Origin: Clonostachys chloroleuca
Taxonomy: Eukaryota > Ascomycota > Sordariomycetes > Hypocreales > Bionectriaceae
Direction of reading: 5' to 3'
Assembly (NCBI GenBank): GCA_037952775.1
Contig: JBANAY010000003.1
Coordinates: 2,232,001-2,296,000, forward strand
Length of the DNA: 64,000 nt
Shown: positions 53,795 through 64,000 of the stretch, piece after piece
How positions within the stretch are numbered: the stretch's first letter is position 1
How the letters are laid out: each line of letters starts with the position of its first letter
The notes under the pieces: generated by a model
What the model was told of the DNA's origin: nothing
The model's input: only the letters and a program-made list of their open reading frames with translations
The model's database searches: none
Program-made: the position numbers and the translations under genes

Positions 53795-55694
53795 ATAGGT
53801 GTAGTTACATGGCGTTTGGGAACCCTTGTCTATATGGGTAGGCAAAGAGGTTTGGCTAATGGGTGAGTTTGGAATAACCACCTTGGACATGAGAATTTGT
53901 AGGATATACAATAGAGGCATGGATGAGTGATTTGGCTAAACACCCCGAGATACAGCAGAACATGGAGGATAATCGACCCCAGTGGACTCGAAGAAGCACG
54001 TATTTGTATGTCCAACTGGAGCATTTACGCATTACAATCTAAGTGCATGTCGAGTGTAATGGTGAGGCAATCCTCATTTACCATCGGCACTCTGATGTTC
54101 CGATTCTCTCTGCTCTGCAGCCTTGAAGCAGATGACGGTTCGCGGCAAGCTGGGGAAATCACTTTATACAAAGCAAGAAACCCTGTCATTGGTCAGTTCG
54201 TATGGACGTTACTTTGCAGGTGGGTAGAAGGATGGCAACCCTTCATACAATACACCAGGCTTGAACCAAGGCTCTCAGCAAAATTGGCGGTCACTTTTCG
54301 GCATATGGTTATTTTGAACACAGAAGGCATATTTATCCGCGGACAAAAAGTTTTAACTTTTAGAAAGGCGGCAATCTCTGGTTTGGACCTGTCAGCTGTC
54401 TTGATATCATGCCGCGGTCCAAGTCACTCAATTGGCGTGGTAAGGCTTACCCAATCTCCTCACAAGCCCTACAGCACGTAAAGTGGCATTACAGTAAGCA
54501 AAAGCCGGGGCTTAGTACCGTTTGTTGTCCTAGATGTGGTGCGGCCACTTCTTCGCTGTTTTGCTGAGCCCGGATCACCAATACAGTACTGGCATGTTCC
54601 CCGAGATGAACAAAAGAGCCATGGCATCGCGTGGTTCCCAGATCTAGCCGCGTCTTCGTCCAGCGCCTAGCAGCCCAAAGAGGGATGATAAGCCGGGATG
54701 GCAGTCTTGCCCTACGCTAGCTTGAAACATGGGAGAATTCATAACTCATAGACCTGCTGGGTTTCGACTCTTGATTGGAGCGCTCGTGATCGAGCGTCCG
54801 TGCGGAGGCTTCATAAAGGAACGCCAAGCTTACACGTAAAAAAGCCCTGGGGCTTGTTCGACTGTTGTTAACCGTTTTGGCATCAAGAATCGGCGAGCCT
54901 CCACACCATCCTCAGCTCAGCTGAATAGTGACATATCCAATGAAAGCCCTTCATAATGTCAACAGCACAGACGCTTCTTTCTGAGCTCGAGCACGAAACG
55001 GCCTGAGCTAGGAAGAAGCTGACTCAAAGCATTGTTAATACAACCTCTCACTCAAGACCACGGAACCAAGTACTTCTAGCACTGTCGACGATCATGATTG
55101 CAGGGACGGGGACACAATCGGTGCCGAGATGGGTGCTTTGCCTTTGGAGCTGTAGCAAGCAAGCTCCTGGACCAACTGAGAGTTGAGCCGTGCCCTGTGC
55201 TGGTGCTACCCAATATCCTGCCGGCCACATGGCCAAATGGCGAATGCGGCAGTGCGGGTGTGTATCACAATCCCACGCCGTATAGATGACAGCCGACCAG
55301 ACCATTGAGAACGAGACCAGGGGGTTGGATATGGTCACTGGGAAAAGGCTACTCAATACCACCCTACAAGTGGGTATACAGGGACCTTGTCAATTTGTAG
55401 GATGCCGGTGCAGGGATTCAGCAGTCTCAGGATCAATTCCCTGAGAATCGAAGATTGTACATGGTAAAATAGTTCTCGCTCGCTCTCAACCACTCTCTCA
55501 CTCGTTGATTGTTTGTTTCTTCACTCTCCCTTCCAGACACTCTTTCTTTGCTTTGTCTATCACGACATTTGTTCCCTTTTTTATCCTCAGGTATTCGCTT
55601 ACCTGGAGGAGCTACACTCCTTTCTATCCATTAATCAGTCACTCCCCCGCCGGAACCAAGGGCGATAATTAACCTTACGACACAATTCAAGATA
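53795..55694. other. Intergenic region upstream of the Ser/Thr-rich membrane protein gene
   Basis: About 1.9 kb. A C/T-rich leader stretch lies near 55465-55600 just before the next gene. I see no other feature. Confidence 0.5.
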
Positions 55695-56775
55695 ATGTCT
55701 TTGAGGAGAGTAGTCGTCGTGCTGCTGAGATTGTCATTATACGTCGCCGCCGTGAATGCTGCTTCAAGCTTCAAAGCAGAAATTCTGTATCCCCAGGACG
55801 TATCCCTCACAGTCTACCAGAACGATGCCATCATAGTCCGGTACAACTCCGAGATCCCGGACAACTCCCTTTACACCTGGTGCTGGGACGGTGGGAAGGC
55901 TCCCACATTGAGTATGCCCGTCCCATTTGATTTGTACAGCCACCCAAGAGAATTTGAGTTGACGAACGAGAATCACAGAGGCCAGGATTCAAGACGCAGT
56001 CGCGCATAACGGAGAAGAGCTCGTGACGATTGATTACACGAGCTCGGGCAGTTGCTGGTTCAATTTAAAGAGCAACGAGAATCCAAAGGATGGGGGCTAC
56101 AACAGCGGTGGATTCAAGGTGGCCAGTGGGAAGAGGGCAACAGCCTCAACATTCAGCCTCGGTGCTTCGACTACCAGCTCCTCGACAACCTCGTCCTCAA
56201 CCACATCATCTTCATCGTCGCAGATGATATCCTCACCATCCACTACTACTGCTTCAAGCTCCGAGTCGAGCTCGACGACTAGGTCAGGAAGGACGGGGGA
56301 GATCACGCTCGAGGGCTCCACAGGTAGCACCTCTCTGTCGGAATCGGCACTCGTCACCTCTGCCTCAGCCTCCAGTGCCTCGGCAACAGCTACAGCTTCT
56401 GGGGGAAGCAAGGAGGATTTGGCTGCTTCGGGTGGCAGTTCCGCATCCTCTGGCGACAGACTAGGCACGGCAGCCAGGATCGGCCTTGGGGTTGGCATTG
56501 CTGTGGGAGTTGTTGGGATCGCGGCCCTGGCGGTCGCGTTCTGGATGGTCAGACGCCGAAACATGGCTGTCAAGCGAGCGGAGACGGACTCGGACAGCGA
56601 GGAGCTCCAGGGCAACATGCCCAAGCATCCATGGCGGACAGGTGCCCGGGAGGCGGACTTGGACAGCGAGGAGCTTCAGGGCGACATGCCAAAGCGTCCG
56701 TGGCGGACGGATTTCCGAGAGATGGCGTCGAATGAGGAGCTGCGACGAGGACCACAACATGAGCTGCCAGGCTGA
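55695..56775 (+). CDS. Ser/Thr-rich single-span membrane protein with a repeated cytoplasmic tail
   Basis: Two exons, 55695-55911 and 55979-56775, with a 67-base intron (donor GTATGC, acceptor CAG), encode 337 residues. The intron removes an apparent frame change between the two open frames. Seen: a signal peptide (VVVVLLRLSLYVAAVNA), a small folded N-terminal domain with a WCW pair and a SGSCWFNL motif, a Ser/Thr-rich stalk (residues about 120-225), a transmembrane helix (IGLGVGIAVGVVGIAALAVA) followed by basic residues (MVRRRN), and a cytoplasmic tail. The tail contains two near-identical copies of a unit, DSEELQGNMPKHPWRT and DSEELQGDMPKRPWRT. The layout is like fungal cell-wall stress sensors, but the ectodomain is not a WSC domain that I can recognise. 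Confidence 0.83.
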
Positions 56776-57192
56776 AGGGGGCCTATGGGTCTTTCCTCAC
56801 ATGTAATTCATCTAAATTGCCCGAAATGACCTGGGCATAAATGAGTTTAATGAGATTAAGGAGCAGGGATGGTGTTCATTGGGTAGAGGCATGAAATTAT
56901 CTGCTTTGGCATCTCTCACGTGGCGTTCCGCTTGTTGGAAGTATAAAAAAGTTCGTTCCTGGCCGGGTAATATAATCGGGCCAGACGTAAACTAAACCTT
57001 TTCTGCCACCGCAAGCAAATCAACAGGTTGCCTAGGGGGATCAGCAAAGATATCAGCTGCGAGTTCTGTCGACAAAAAGGGAGTGTCAGTGTGATTCATC
57101 TCGCCGGAAACCAAGCCCACTCGAACCTCATCAGAGATTCCATGTCACGGCAATGATGCCATCATGCATCATTGTTCTTCTTCAAAGTCGGA
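56776..57192. other. Convergent intergenic region
   Basis: About 417 bases between converging 3' ends; no visible feature. Confidence 0.55.
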
Positions 57193-58371
57193 TCACTCCT
57201 CAAAGCCATGTTGGAAAATCGCGGTGTCGTATACGGGTTCAGGCTTAGGGTCTTGTTTGGGGGTTTGTGCCAATCCCTTTGACCTCAATTCGGCAATCTT
57301 CTTGTTCTCAGCCTCCTTTCCAACCCAAACTCGGCCGTGTAGGTGTGTTACACAGTGAGTTTGCCCTTCGCCTGGATAGTAGAGCCACGTCGCCCATTTC
57401 GACCACTATATCAAAGCCCATTAGTAAGTCGTCTTGTCCAAGGCTAATTTTGCCTTCGGCAAATTTACGCTCCAGTATCGAGCTGCAGCGCTTCTTACCT
57501 GTCCATCCTTCATTTGGGTTCTACAGATATGTCCAATCTTATCTTCAATAAAATCTCCACGAAGCATGGCAAGCCGTGAGGGGAACACTCTCTCCAAATA
57601 GTGAGCCTTCGAGGCAATATGGGGTTTGTCAAACCAGTGGAACAGAGGTGTCAGCGCGATCTTTATATCAGGGTAAAGCTTGGGGCTGAACTCCGCCTTG
57701 AGCGAGGCCGTCAGCGTCTTCAAGGTAGGGAACTCTACTACTTCGCCACACGTAGCGTATGATAGATTGCGTGGCGAGGGCAAGCAGACATATTTGACGG
57801 GCCGTTCAGGTTCCGAACTCGAGGCTTGCATGACATCCAACAAGGCCCCCAGTGGAATATCCGTTGACAACACCCAATCATGCTGGTGGACCCATACGTA
57901 GGGTGTATCTGCCATGCGAAGCGCCGTACGAACCGCAAGACCGAAGCCTATTCGTTTGCTCGGCTCTATAAAAGATACTGTCTTGTCAAGAGTCACGCTG
58001 GTCGTAAATTGTACGCCGTTCGGGCCAGTTCTCAGCCCGCCAAATTCCGCCTCTCCTTCAGAATGGGCGAAAGCCGCATGAGCTTCATTCTGTTCATGCT
58101 TCCCGTATTGTTTTAGGATGAGGTTCTTGACATTAGTCTTGTAAACGCCATAGCTCTTTGCCTGCTCGGGCGTCACCCTGCCCTTCTTTAGCCGGGGAGT
58201 GGACTGGATTTCATCATATCCGTCAAACACAACAATAACATTGCATGTCAGCAAATCAGGGCAGAAGCTCCGAAAAGATTCCAAAGCTGTCAAAATCAGC
58301 TCGGTTGAAGGAGCTGTTGGCGTCACTGAGGTAGTGATGATTACTGTTAACAAGGTCCTGGCTTCTGCCAT
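57193..58371 (-). CDS. Conserved fungal protein, glycosyltransferase-like
   Basis: Two exons, 58371-57499 and 57405-57193, encode 361 residues. The 3' exon is too short to stand out, but the donor GTAAGA, a TACTAAT branch point and the continuing sequence WSKWATWLYYPGEGQ support it; without it the frame ends early. The true start is the ATG at 58371 (MAEARTLLTVIITTSVTP). The N-terminal half has a strand-rich pattern (TVIITTSVTPTAPSTELI, NVIVVFDGYDE, then WVHQHDWVLS), which recalls GT-A glycosyltransferases where FDG and HxD residues bind nucleotide sugar and metal. That comparison is weak, and no family is assigned. No signal peptide or membrane span is present. The C-terminal segment is charged and probably flexible. 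Confidence 0.8.
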
Positions 58372-61204
58372 TGTGATCGGTTGAAGCCAAGCCTTCAAGA
58401 CTATAGATTCCAATCCGAAAAAGTTCTTCAATGCTGGTCCTACGAGGCCGTTGAAGTATCGTTATTTTGGCTGGACACAAGATGAGTCAGTGGACTTGTC
58501 GGAGGCTTTGCTGCAAAAAAAAAATTAAAAAAAAATTGACCAAAATGAGCGTAGAGAGTTTTGAAGGAAGGAAAAAAGAAGTTGGCTGTCAACTTAAGAA
58601 GAACATATCGCCCAATCCTTCCACGTCAAGACCTCGACATCACCGAGATCAGAATGTGTGTTTTCCCCATGTCGAAGTCGATACTGAGACCCTTATTGTG
58701 GAGTAAAGCCGCTTACTAAGCTCAGTATCACGTGCACTCTCACCAACAAAGTACCGGCAAACATTCAAAGATGACAATTCTTGTTCTTCGTAATATTCTT
58801 GATCATGGTTTATCGGCTTCAGCAAGACGACCGCGATAGCTTCATCATAACATTCAATTGGGAACACTCTGATGTTTCGGGCTAAGACCGAAAATCCTTG
58901 AAAGGAAATGGGCCAAAAAGCCAAGCTTCAAACAAGCTTCAAACAAGCTCAGCTAACATGATTGGCTCGGCGGGAATCTAAATGCGGTGATGAACCAGGG
59001 GCTCTCACGACAGTCAAAGACTCGGGGTATGCCGTCTTGATGGGCCATTTCATCGAAAACACCGCTGTGGTCTGCCAACGAGATCAAACTCGATGTCCCG
59101 CGCATTCCGAAGGACGGAGGAAGCCAGATGCGGTTCTCTAAACGAGATGCGCTAGGCCAACTTACCAATCTTATGGTAACCTCGCGCTCGGCAAAGTGGC
59201 GGGATGCGAGATTCAGCCCGGAGGGTAGAAGCCACCGACTGCCCGATGAGACACGACCAGGAAAAGACACTCGTCAGTGAGTGGGTCGAACAACAACAAA
59301 GCAAGCAAGCAAAATCGGGGTACGGCCACTCACTAAGACGAACTGCACCGGCTCCGAGCTGTCGAAAGCTTGAAGCTGCACTGTGTGGGAGGTTAGTGCG
59401 TGGTATTTCGTCACTATTGCAGTGGTCCCCCCAAGCCACTCTTGGGCCGTGTTCTTCAATGTGTGGCGTGTTCCCATAGCCTAGATGCCAGTCGGTCAAT
59501 TGACTGAAATCCGGTCCTAATCGTCGAGGTCGAGTGGGCTGGGTCACGAGAGTGCCCCAGGCCAAGAATCATATGCGATTCTCAACATCGTTGCTTTCCA
59601 AGTCAATCCCGACACAATTGCCGGATTTCGGGAAATGGAGTGGATCAACTACTCTCTCGCCTCGGTTTCTTTACGAAGCAATTCGGGACATTGCTGTATG
59701 GCATGACCGCACTGCAACATGAGAATCTATCCCCATGTTCCAATCCCACCCTTCAACGACCCAGAAGCAAAATAAACAAAGGTGGGAAGCCCCAGTAGGC
59801 AGGGATTGGGTAGCAGCCGCAGAACAGCCAAGGGACATTGGCCCCTGGTCTTGCTGTGCTTGCATCAAATGTAATTGCTACGTAGGGTCAGTTTAAAGTC
59901 ACGCCAAGCCGCCGAGGTCCCGCAGCTGCCGGATAAGCAGGGCAGCGGCCTGCCTTTCTACAGCCTTAGTGTTGCCCTACTGCCGGATGCTGGTGGCCGC
60001 TTGAGACGAGCTTGGGGCGTTCAGTTCGCAACGAGCACAAGGCACCTGACACTTGGAGGACACTTGGGCACGCGACACAACCACACCCGCACTGCTTGGC
60101 GGCATCCTTAGGAGCTACTGTCCTCGAATTACGTATCCGCCATCACCGCCATCTGGGCTTGCTCAAAGCCGATGACGACTGCCAATCTCGCTTTTGCTGG
60201 ATCTGATCAACACAGCCCAAACCTTGTCCAATAGGCGGAGCATGAGCCACGCATCAGCTGTTAGCTGCTTTCTCCTTTGTGCCACACGCAAGAACCAGAA
60301 CCCAGATTTCCATTCGAGGGACCTACCGACTGATTTGCCCATAGATGCCGGCGGTAGAGTGGGCATGGTTTATCTGATCCCCTCATCAAACCCATTCCGT
60401 ACTCTGTTCCCTTGCATCCGTCTCCCACAAGAACTGCTATGAGACAGTGACCTTTTCCATCGTAGTTCCTTTCAAACAAGGCAACATGAAATAGATGCCG
60501 TGCATCAGGAGATTGTGACGCTTGGCTCTCCTTGAGCTTTTATTGTCTAGTGTCGTAGTGGCCAGAGACAGACTAACATGAATTTACAATTTCCGCTCTT
60601 TCCCAACATCTCCACCACCCACCACCAGCTCGTGAATGAGGGTGAGGAGCCGGTCAAAAAACTTGGGTCTTCCGACGATCCCGTACTATGCATATCCAAT
60701 TTTCATCCAAGCTCAGCATGAGATTTTATCAGACAGTTACTTGGCAGTACATGCAGCCAGCCCCAGCCCACCCCATAGGCAAGGTAACGCGGGCGTCGCT
60801 CTTTCCGGACTTATTGAGTCTCCGGGATTAATGCTTGTTTCTTGGGTCAGCGGTTTTGGGCTTCTTGATCGTCGATATACTCTTCTTGGAGTTTGGTAAT
60901 AGTGGACTGAGCGGGTTTCATCCGCAAGGCTCGGCAGGCACATATTATGTAGGCGGTCCGAAGCTGCCTCCCTATACATACGTCAAGTTTCCGATTGCTC
61001 CTTCCCCTCCTTTTTCTTGATCGCTTTTCACTCCTGTATATACTCACTTATCCACTCATCATTAATATTGCCACTTGGTCCCATCCGCCAAGACTGCAAC
61101 ATTTGCTCTTCTTTTGGTTGTTTAGAGACCTCTAGGTCCAACTGATCTACTGTAAATCAGGCCTACCTTACTGCCAGTTTTGTATCTCTATTATAGGATT
61201 CGAC
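58372..61204. other. Long divergent intergenic region
   Basis: About 2.8 kb. It contains a poly-A-rich stretch at about 58514-58538. Small antisense frames (for example 59152-59565) have no domains. I see no gene, tRNA or transposon. Confidence 0.5.
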
Positions 61205-62669
61205 ATGGCGGTCGGGGCATTCCTTGAGCCGTTGGTGGTGGTGACACTCCTCTTTGGGGGAGCGTACTTCAATCGAAACAAGGATTATGATCTTCGAAAG
61301 GGAACGTCAGGATGGGCGGGCCACAGGAATTCGAAAAGGAGCGACGATACTGAGGATTTAGGAAGCAGGCCTTCTGAGGAATGGAGCTCCTCGTCCTCCA
61401 CCCCAACTTTGGCATCCCAAGAGCCAAGACTCCGTCGCCGCAAACTCCATCTATTCGGTTACACCAAGATTGTCTCGACTCCGAATACTCTAATCTTCAA
61501 AGATCGCTTTCTCAGTCGTGTTCTTCAAAAATTCCCCTTCCTCGCCGAGGCTTGGTACTGGGCAAACATATACTGGGTACGTTCTCGCCTTCATATCATC
61601 CCTTTGATCTACCCATCACGACATCTCCCTTCTCGGGTTTCACCATACATTTTAAGCAATAACCATGACCTCAAGTTTAATACCCTGACACTTTTATGCT
61701 TCTCCACAGGTATATCAAATCGGCCGCGCCATCTCAGCCCTCGCTCTTGTCGAAGGCACCGTCAATGTCGCCCGCAGGCATGCCCTCGAGGTCATCCACC
61801 TTGAGCAAGAACTAAAGATCTTCTGGGAACTTCCCGTCCAGCACTGGTTCCTCGAGCATCCTACTCTGCTCCATTGGATCAACCGGGTCTATTCCTTCAT
61901 CCATATCCCCGGAACTATCCTCTTCCTCGTCGTGCTCTACTACCTCACGACAACCCGCAAGCGCCATGCCATGACCGGCCGAGTCATCAACGACAACAAT
62001 GGCACTGGTCCTGCCCTTTATGAGGCGCGTCGACGCACGATGGCGATGTGCAACCTCATTGCCTTTATCATTTTCACTCTGTGGCCATGCATGCCTCCAA
62101 GACTCCTCAGCGACCCCAACTACGACGGTAAAAATGCCGCGGAAGCGAAGAGTTTCGGGTTCGTCGACACCGTCCATAGCAAGGCCGGGGAGAGCAGTGT
62201 TTGGACAACAAACAAGTTCTGCAATCAATATGGTCAGTGAAGTCCCACAACCAAATTCAGCAAGATGTTTTATTTCAGCCGCTAATTATTCACATTTATA
62301 GCTGCTATGCCCTCTCTTCATTTTGGATACTCTCTCCTCATCGGCCTCACCATCGCCACCATCCCGATTAGTGGCCTCCGATCGAACTCGTGGAAGCGTG
62401 GCGCAATTGTCGTGGCCGGCATGTCCTATCCCACCCTTATTCTCACCGCCATCGTCGCCACGGCGAACCACTTCATCCTCGACGCTGTCGCCGGTGCCGT
62501 GGTTTGTGGCCTGGCGTGGTATGGAAACGAATTCTTGTTGAACCTCTGCGTCCTTGAGGATCACTTCCTCTGGCTTCTGCGTATCCACAAGCCGGTCAAC
62601 TACACGGATCCAGATACCGCAGTGGAGCCCGAATTCCAGAGCGGTTTGATGCTTGGGGGAAGTTCTTAA
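61205..62669 (+). CDS. PAP2-superfamily membrane phosphatase/phosphotransferase
   Basis: Three exons, 61205-61576, 61710-62232 and 62302-62669, encode 420 residues. Exon 1 provides a short N-terminal hydrophobic start (GAFLEPLVVVTLLFGGAYF) and a charged cytoplasmic loop. Exon 2 holds further helices (FIHIPGTILFLVVLYYL, MCNLIAFIIFTLW). Exon 3 carries the PAP2 active-site blocks MPSLHFGYSLL (His nucleophile region) and ATANHFILDAVAG. The layout is that of the Aur1/PAP2_3 group, of which inositol phosphorylceramide synthase is the best-known member; the shortness suggests a relative rather than Aur1 itself. The reaction is transfer or hydrolysis of a phosphate head group on a membrane lipid. Intron 2 ends in TTATAG and restores QYAAMPSLH. 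Confidence 0.9.
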
Positions 62670-63178
62670 TGATGTGAATGGAATTATGATCTCCCGTATC
62701 TGCTCTTCAAAACGTCAAGAGTAATGATAGAGAAAACCGTGTGGTCTGCGACAACGGGAGCCAATGTGATCCAGACCATTTATGTATCAAATAATTATAA
62801 CAATACAAAATAGATGTCCCCCTAAAAAATTAGAATTAGGATATAATATGATACCTCAATAATTCCAAGGCCTGGCAAAGCCCAGATGCTGAATCGGTTG
62901 AGCTGTGTGATTGACACAGGGTAGGTTCAAGAATGGTTGCATACAGATCTCAAGCTCCAGGGCAAATAATTATCTGAGAAACTAGGCTCTTGTAAGCTAA
63001 CAGTTGATAGAGAATTGAGCACTGTAGTTAATGAAAGAAAATTAACCACATATATTGGAAGTAATGTGGCTTGCAGGTTGTTGTGGTTCAAAGCCCAACT
63101 GCAACGATTCAAGTAGAGTGAAAGAAAAGGTACTTATTGTACATTATGAGGCTCATGTTTCCATCAATTACTAAGCTT
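62670..63178. other. AT-rich spacer before the tRNA cluster
   Basis: About 509 bases with no visible feature other than AT-rich DNA. Confidence 0.5.
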
Positions 63179-63265
63179 GCCTGGGTAGTCTAGGTGGTCA
63201 GGGCACCACGTTGTGGATCAAGCGTCAAAACCGTGGAAACCCCGGTTCGAGTCCGGGCCCAGGCA
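63179..63265 (+). tRNA. tRNA-His (GUG), intron-containing, copy 1
   Basis: Cloverleaf: acceptor stem GCCTGGG/CCCAGGC with discriminator A, D arm, anticodon stem CCACG/CGTGG, anticodon loop TTGTGGC with anticodon GTG, T arm CCCGG-TTCGAGT-CCGGG. A 14-base intron (63217-63230) follows position 37 as in all nuclear tRNA introns. The mature length is 73. A T-run (TTTTT) follows as a Pol III terminator. The extra G at position -1 typical of tRNA-His would be added after transcription. Confidence 0.96.
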
Positions 63266-63409
63266 CATATCTTTTTCCATTTTTGATCATTTTTTGCACA
63301 CTACTATCTTCGCTACAGCTCCATATAGCAGCTTCAATTTTCTCTCTCGGTGATGCCCCTGGGGTATGTAAAATTTAATAAGAGCCCCCGGCACCATATT
63401 AGTCAGCTC

Positions 63410-63497
63410 GCCTGGGTAGTCTAGGTGGTTAGGGCACCACGTTGTGGGTAATTCAACTGGAACCGTGGAAACCCCGGTTCGAGTCCGGGCCCAGGCA
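63410..63497 (+). tRNA. tRNA-His (GUG), intron-containing, copy 2
   Basis: Same exon sequence as copy 1 except one base in the D loop (T for C). The 15-base intron at 63448-63462 has no evident similarity to the other two introns. Anticodon GTG, discriminator A, all stems intact. Confidence 0.96.
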
Positions 63498-63577
63498 CAA
63501 TCTCGTTTCGAGCATCCTTTTTGCTTATATTTACACTTCGCCCATCATCGGAACCTTCGCCCCAGGTCGCCACTCTC

Positions 63578-63598
63578 TTTTTTTTTTTTTTTTTTTTT
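63578..63598 (+). repeat. Poly-T tract between tRNA-His copies 2 and 3
   Basis: An uninterrupted run of 21 T residues, far longer than a Pol III terminator needs. Likely polymorphic in length. Confidence 0.9.
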
Positions 63599-63669
63599 GC
63601 TTTCCCAGCCATGCTTCTGCGAAGTGTATATATACTAGGATAAAACTCAGAAGCATCATCAATCAGCCG

Positions 63670-63754
63670 GCCTGGGTAGTCTAGGTGGTCAGGGCACCAC
63701 GTTGTGGAATCATCCAAAACCGTGGAAACCCCGGTTCGAGTCCGGGCCCAGGCA
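63670..63754 (+). tRNA. tRNA-His (GUG), intron-containing, copy 3
   Basis: Exons identical to copy 1. The 12-base intron at 63708-63719 is again unrelated. Followed by a CTTTTTG Pol III terminator. The copies are about 231 and 260 bases apart, start to start, in the same orientation. Confidence 0.96.
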
Positions 63755-64000
63755 CATTTCTTTTTGAATTCTTTTTGGATTTGGCATCTCACGACTGCAT
63801 ATTGATCAGAGACTACTCTCGATGTGGTTTCTTGGAGTTTGATGCTGGAATTGAGCTCTGTGGTTGTTGCGTGGTTATTGGGTCATAATCGCCACTCCGA
63901 GACCATTCCCGGTCACTCTCCCAAGGATGTTACGAGGCTAGGACCCTTGAAGGGAAAGAAATGTTCTCGGGGGTTTGGACCGTCAAAAGATACGGAAATG

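Noticed and set aside
55950..55985. Apparent frameshift in the Ser/Thr-rich membrane protein gene
   Set aside because: A 67-base intron (55912-55978) with acceptable donor and acceptor joins the frames without any base change.
60847..61047. Small open frames upstream of the PAP2 gene
   Set aside because: No coding-like composition, no conserved motif and no plausible intron connection to the PAP2 gene.

Overview
This window is nuclear DNA from a filamentous ascomycete (Pezizomycotina, most likely a Sordariomycete). The evidence is short GT-AG introns of about 50-100 bases, 0.3-2.8 kb intergenic gaps, and families largely confined to filamentous fungi: an RTA1-like protein, a CFEM protein, a HET-domain protein, a fungal WW/proline-rich protein and a small cysteine-rich secreted protein. 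I cannot name the species from the sequence. I count 24 protein-coding genes and three tRNA genes; many genes had to be assembled across introns.

Layout. 0-9 kb: a zinc-type (MDR) oxidoreductase (-), the spliceosomal protein SmD3 (+), a mitochondrial Mmc1-like protein (-), a coiled-coil protein (+) and an RTA1-like seven-helix membrane protein (+). 9-21 kb is sparser and more accessory: a CFEM GPI protein (-), a metallophosphoesterase (-), an F-box protein (-) in an AT-rich setting, a small secreted cysteine-rich protein (+) and a GH18 chitinase-like enzyme (+). 21-29 kb: a HET-domain protein (+), a metallo-beta-lactamase-fold hydrolase (-), a FAD monooxygenase (-) and a secreted protein of unknown function (-). 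29-38 kb is housekeeping: a DUF1279/FAM210-like mitochondrial protein (+), nucleoside diphosphate kinase (-), RCC1 (-) and ER glucosidase II alpha (+). 40-54 kb: an EF-hand MscS channel (+), a 1576-residue WW protein (+) and a Crb2/Rad9-type BRCT checkpoint protein (+). 55-63 kb: a Ser/Thr-rich single-span membrane protein (+), a conserved unknown protein resembling a glycosyltransferase (-) and a PAP2-family membrane phosphatase/transferase (+). The window ends with three tandem intron-bearing tRNA-His(GUG) genes.

There is no operon-like organisation. Functional themes are nuclear and RNA housekeeping (SmD3, RCC1, Crb2), mitochondrial membrane proteins (Mmc1-like, DUF1279), secretory-pathway and cell-surface proteins (glucosidase II, CFEM, secreted proteins, RTA1), and a small accessory stretch at 19-29 kb.

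Two things stand out. First, the tRNA-His genes have virtually identical exons but entirely different 12-15 base introns. Second, five otherwise coherent genes are each broken by a single-base shift, four of them at or beside a run of 5-6 C/G. In every case correcting one base restores a coding length divisible by three. This more probably reflects indel errors in the assembly than five pseudogenes, but the sequence alone cannot decide.
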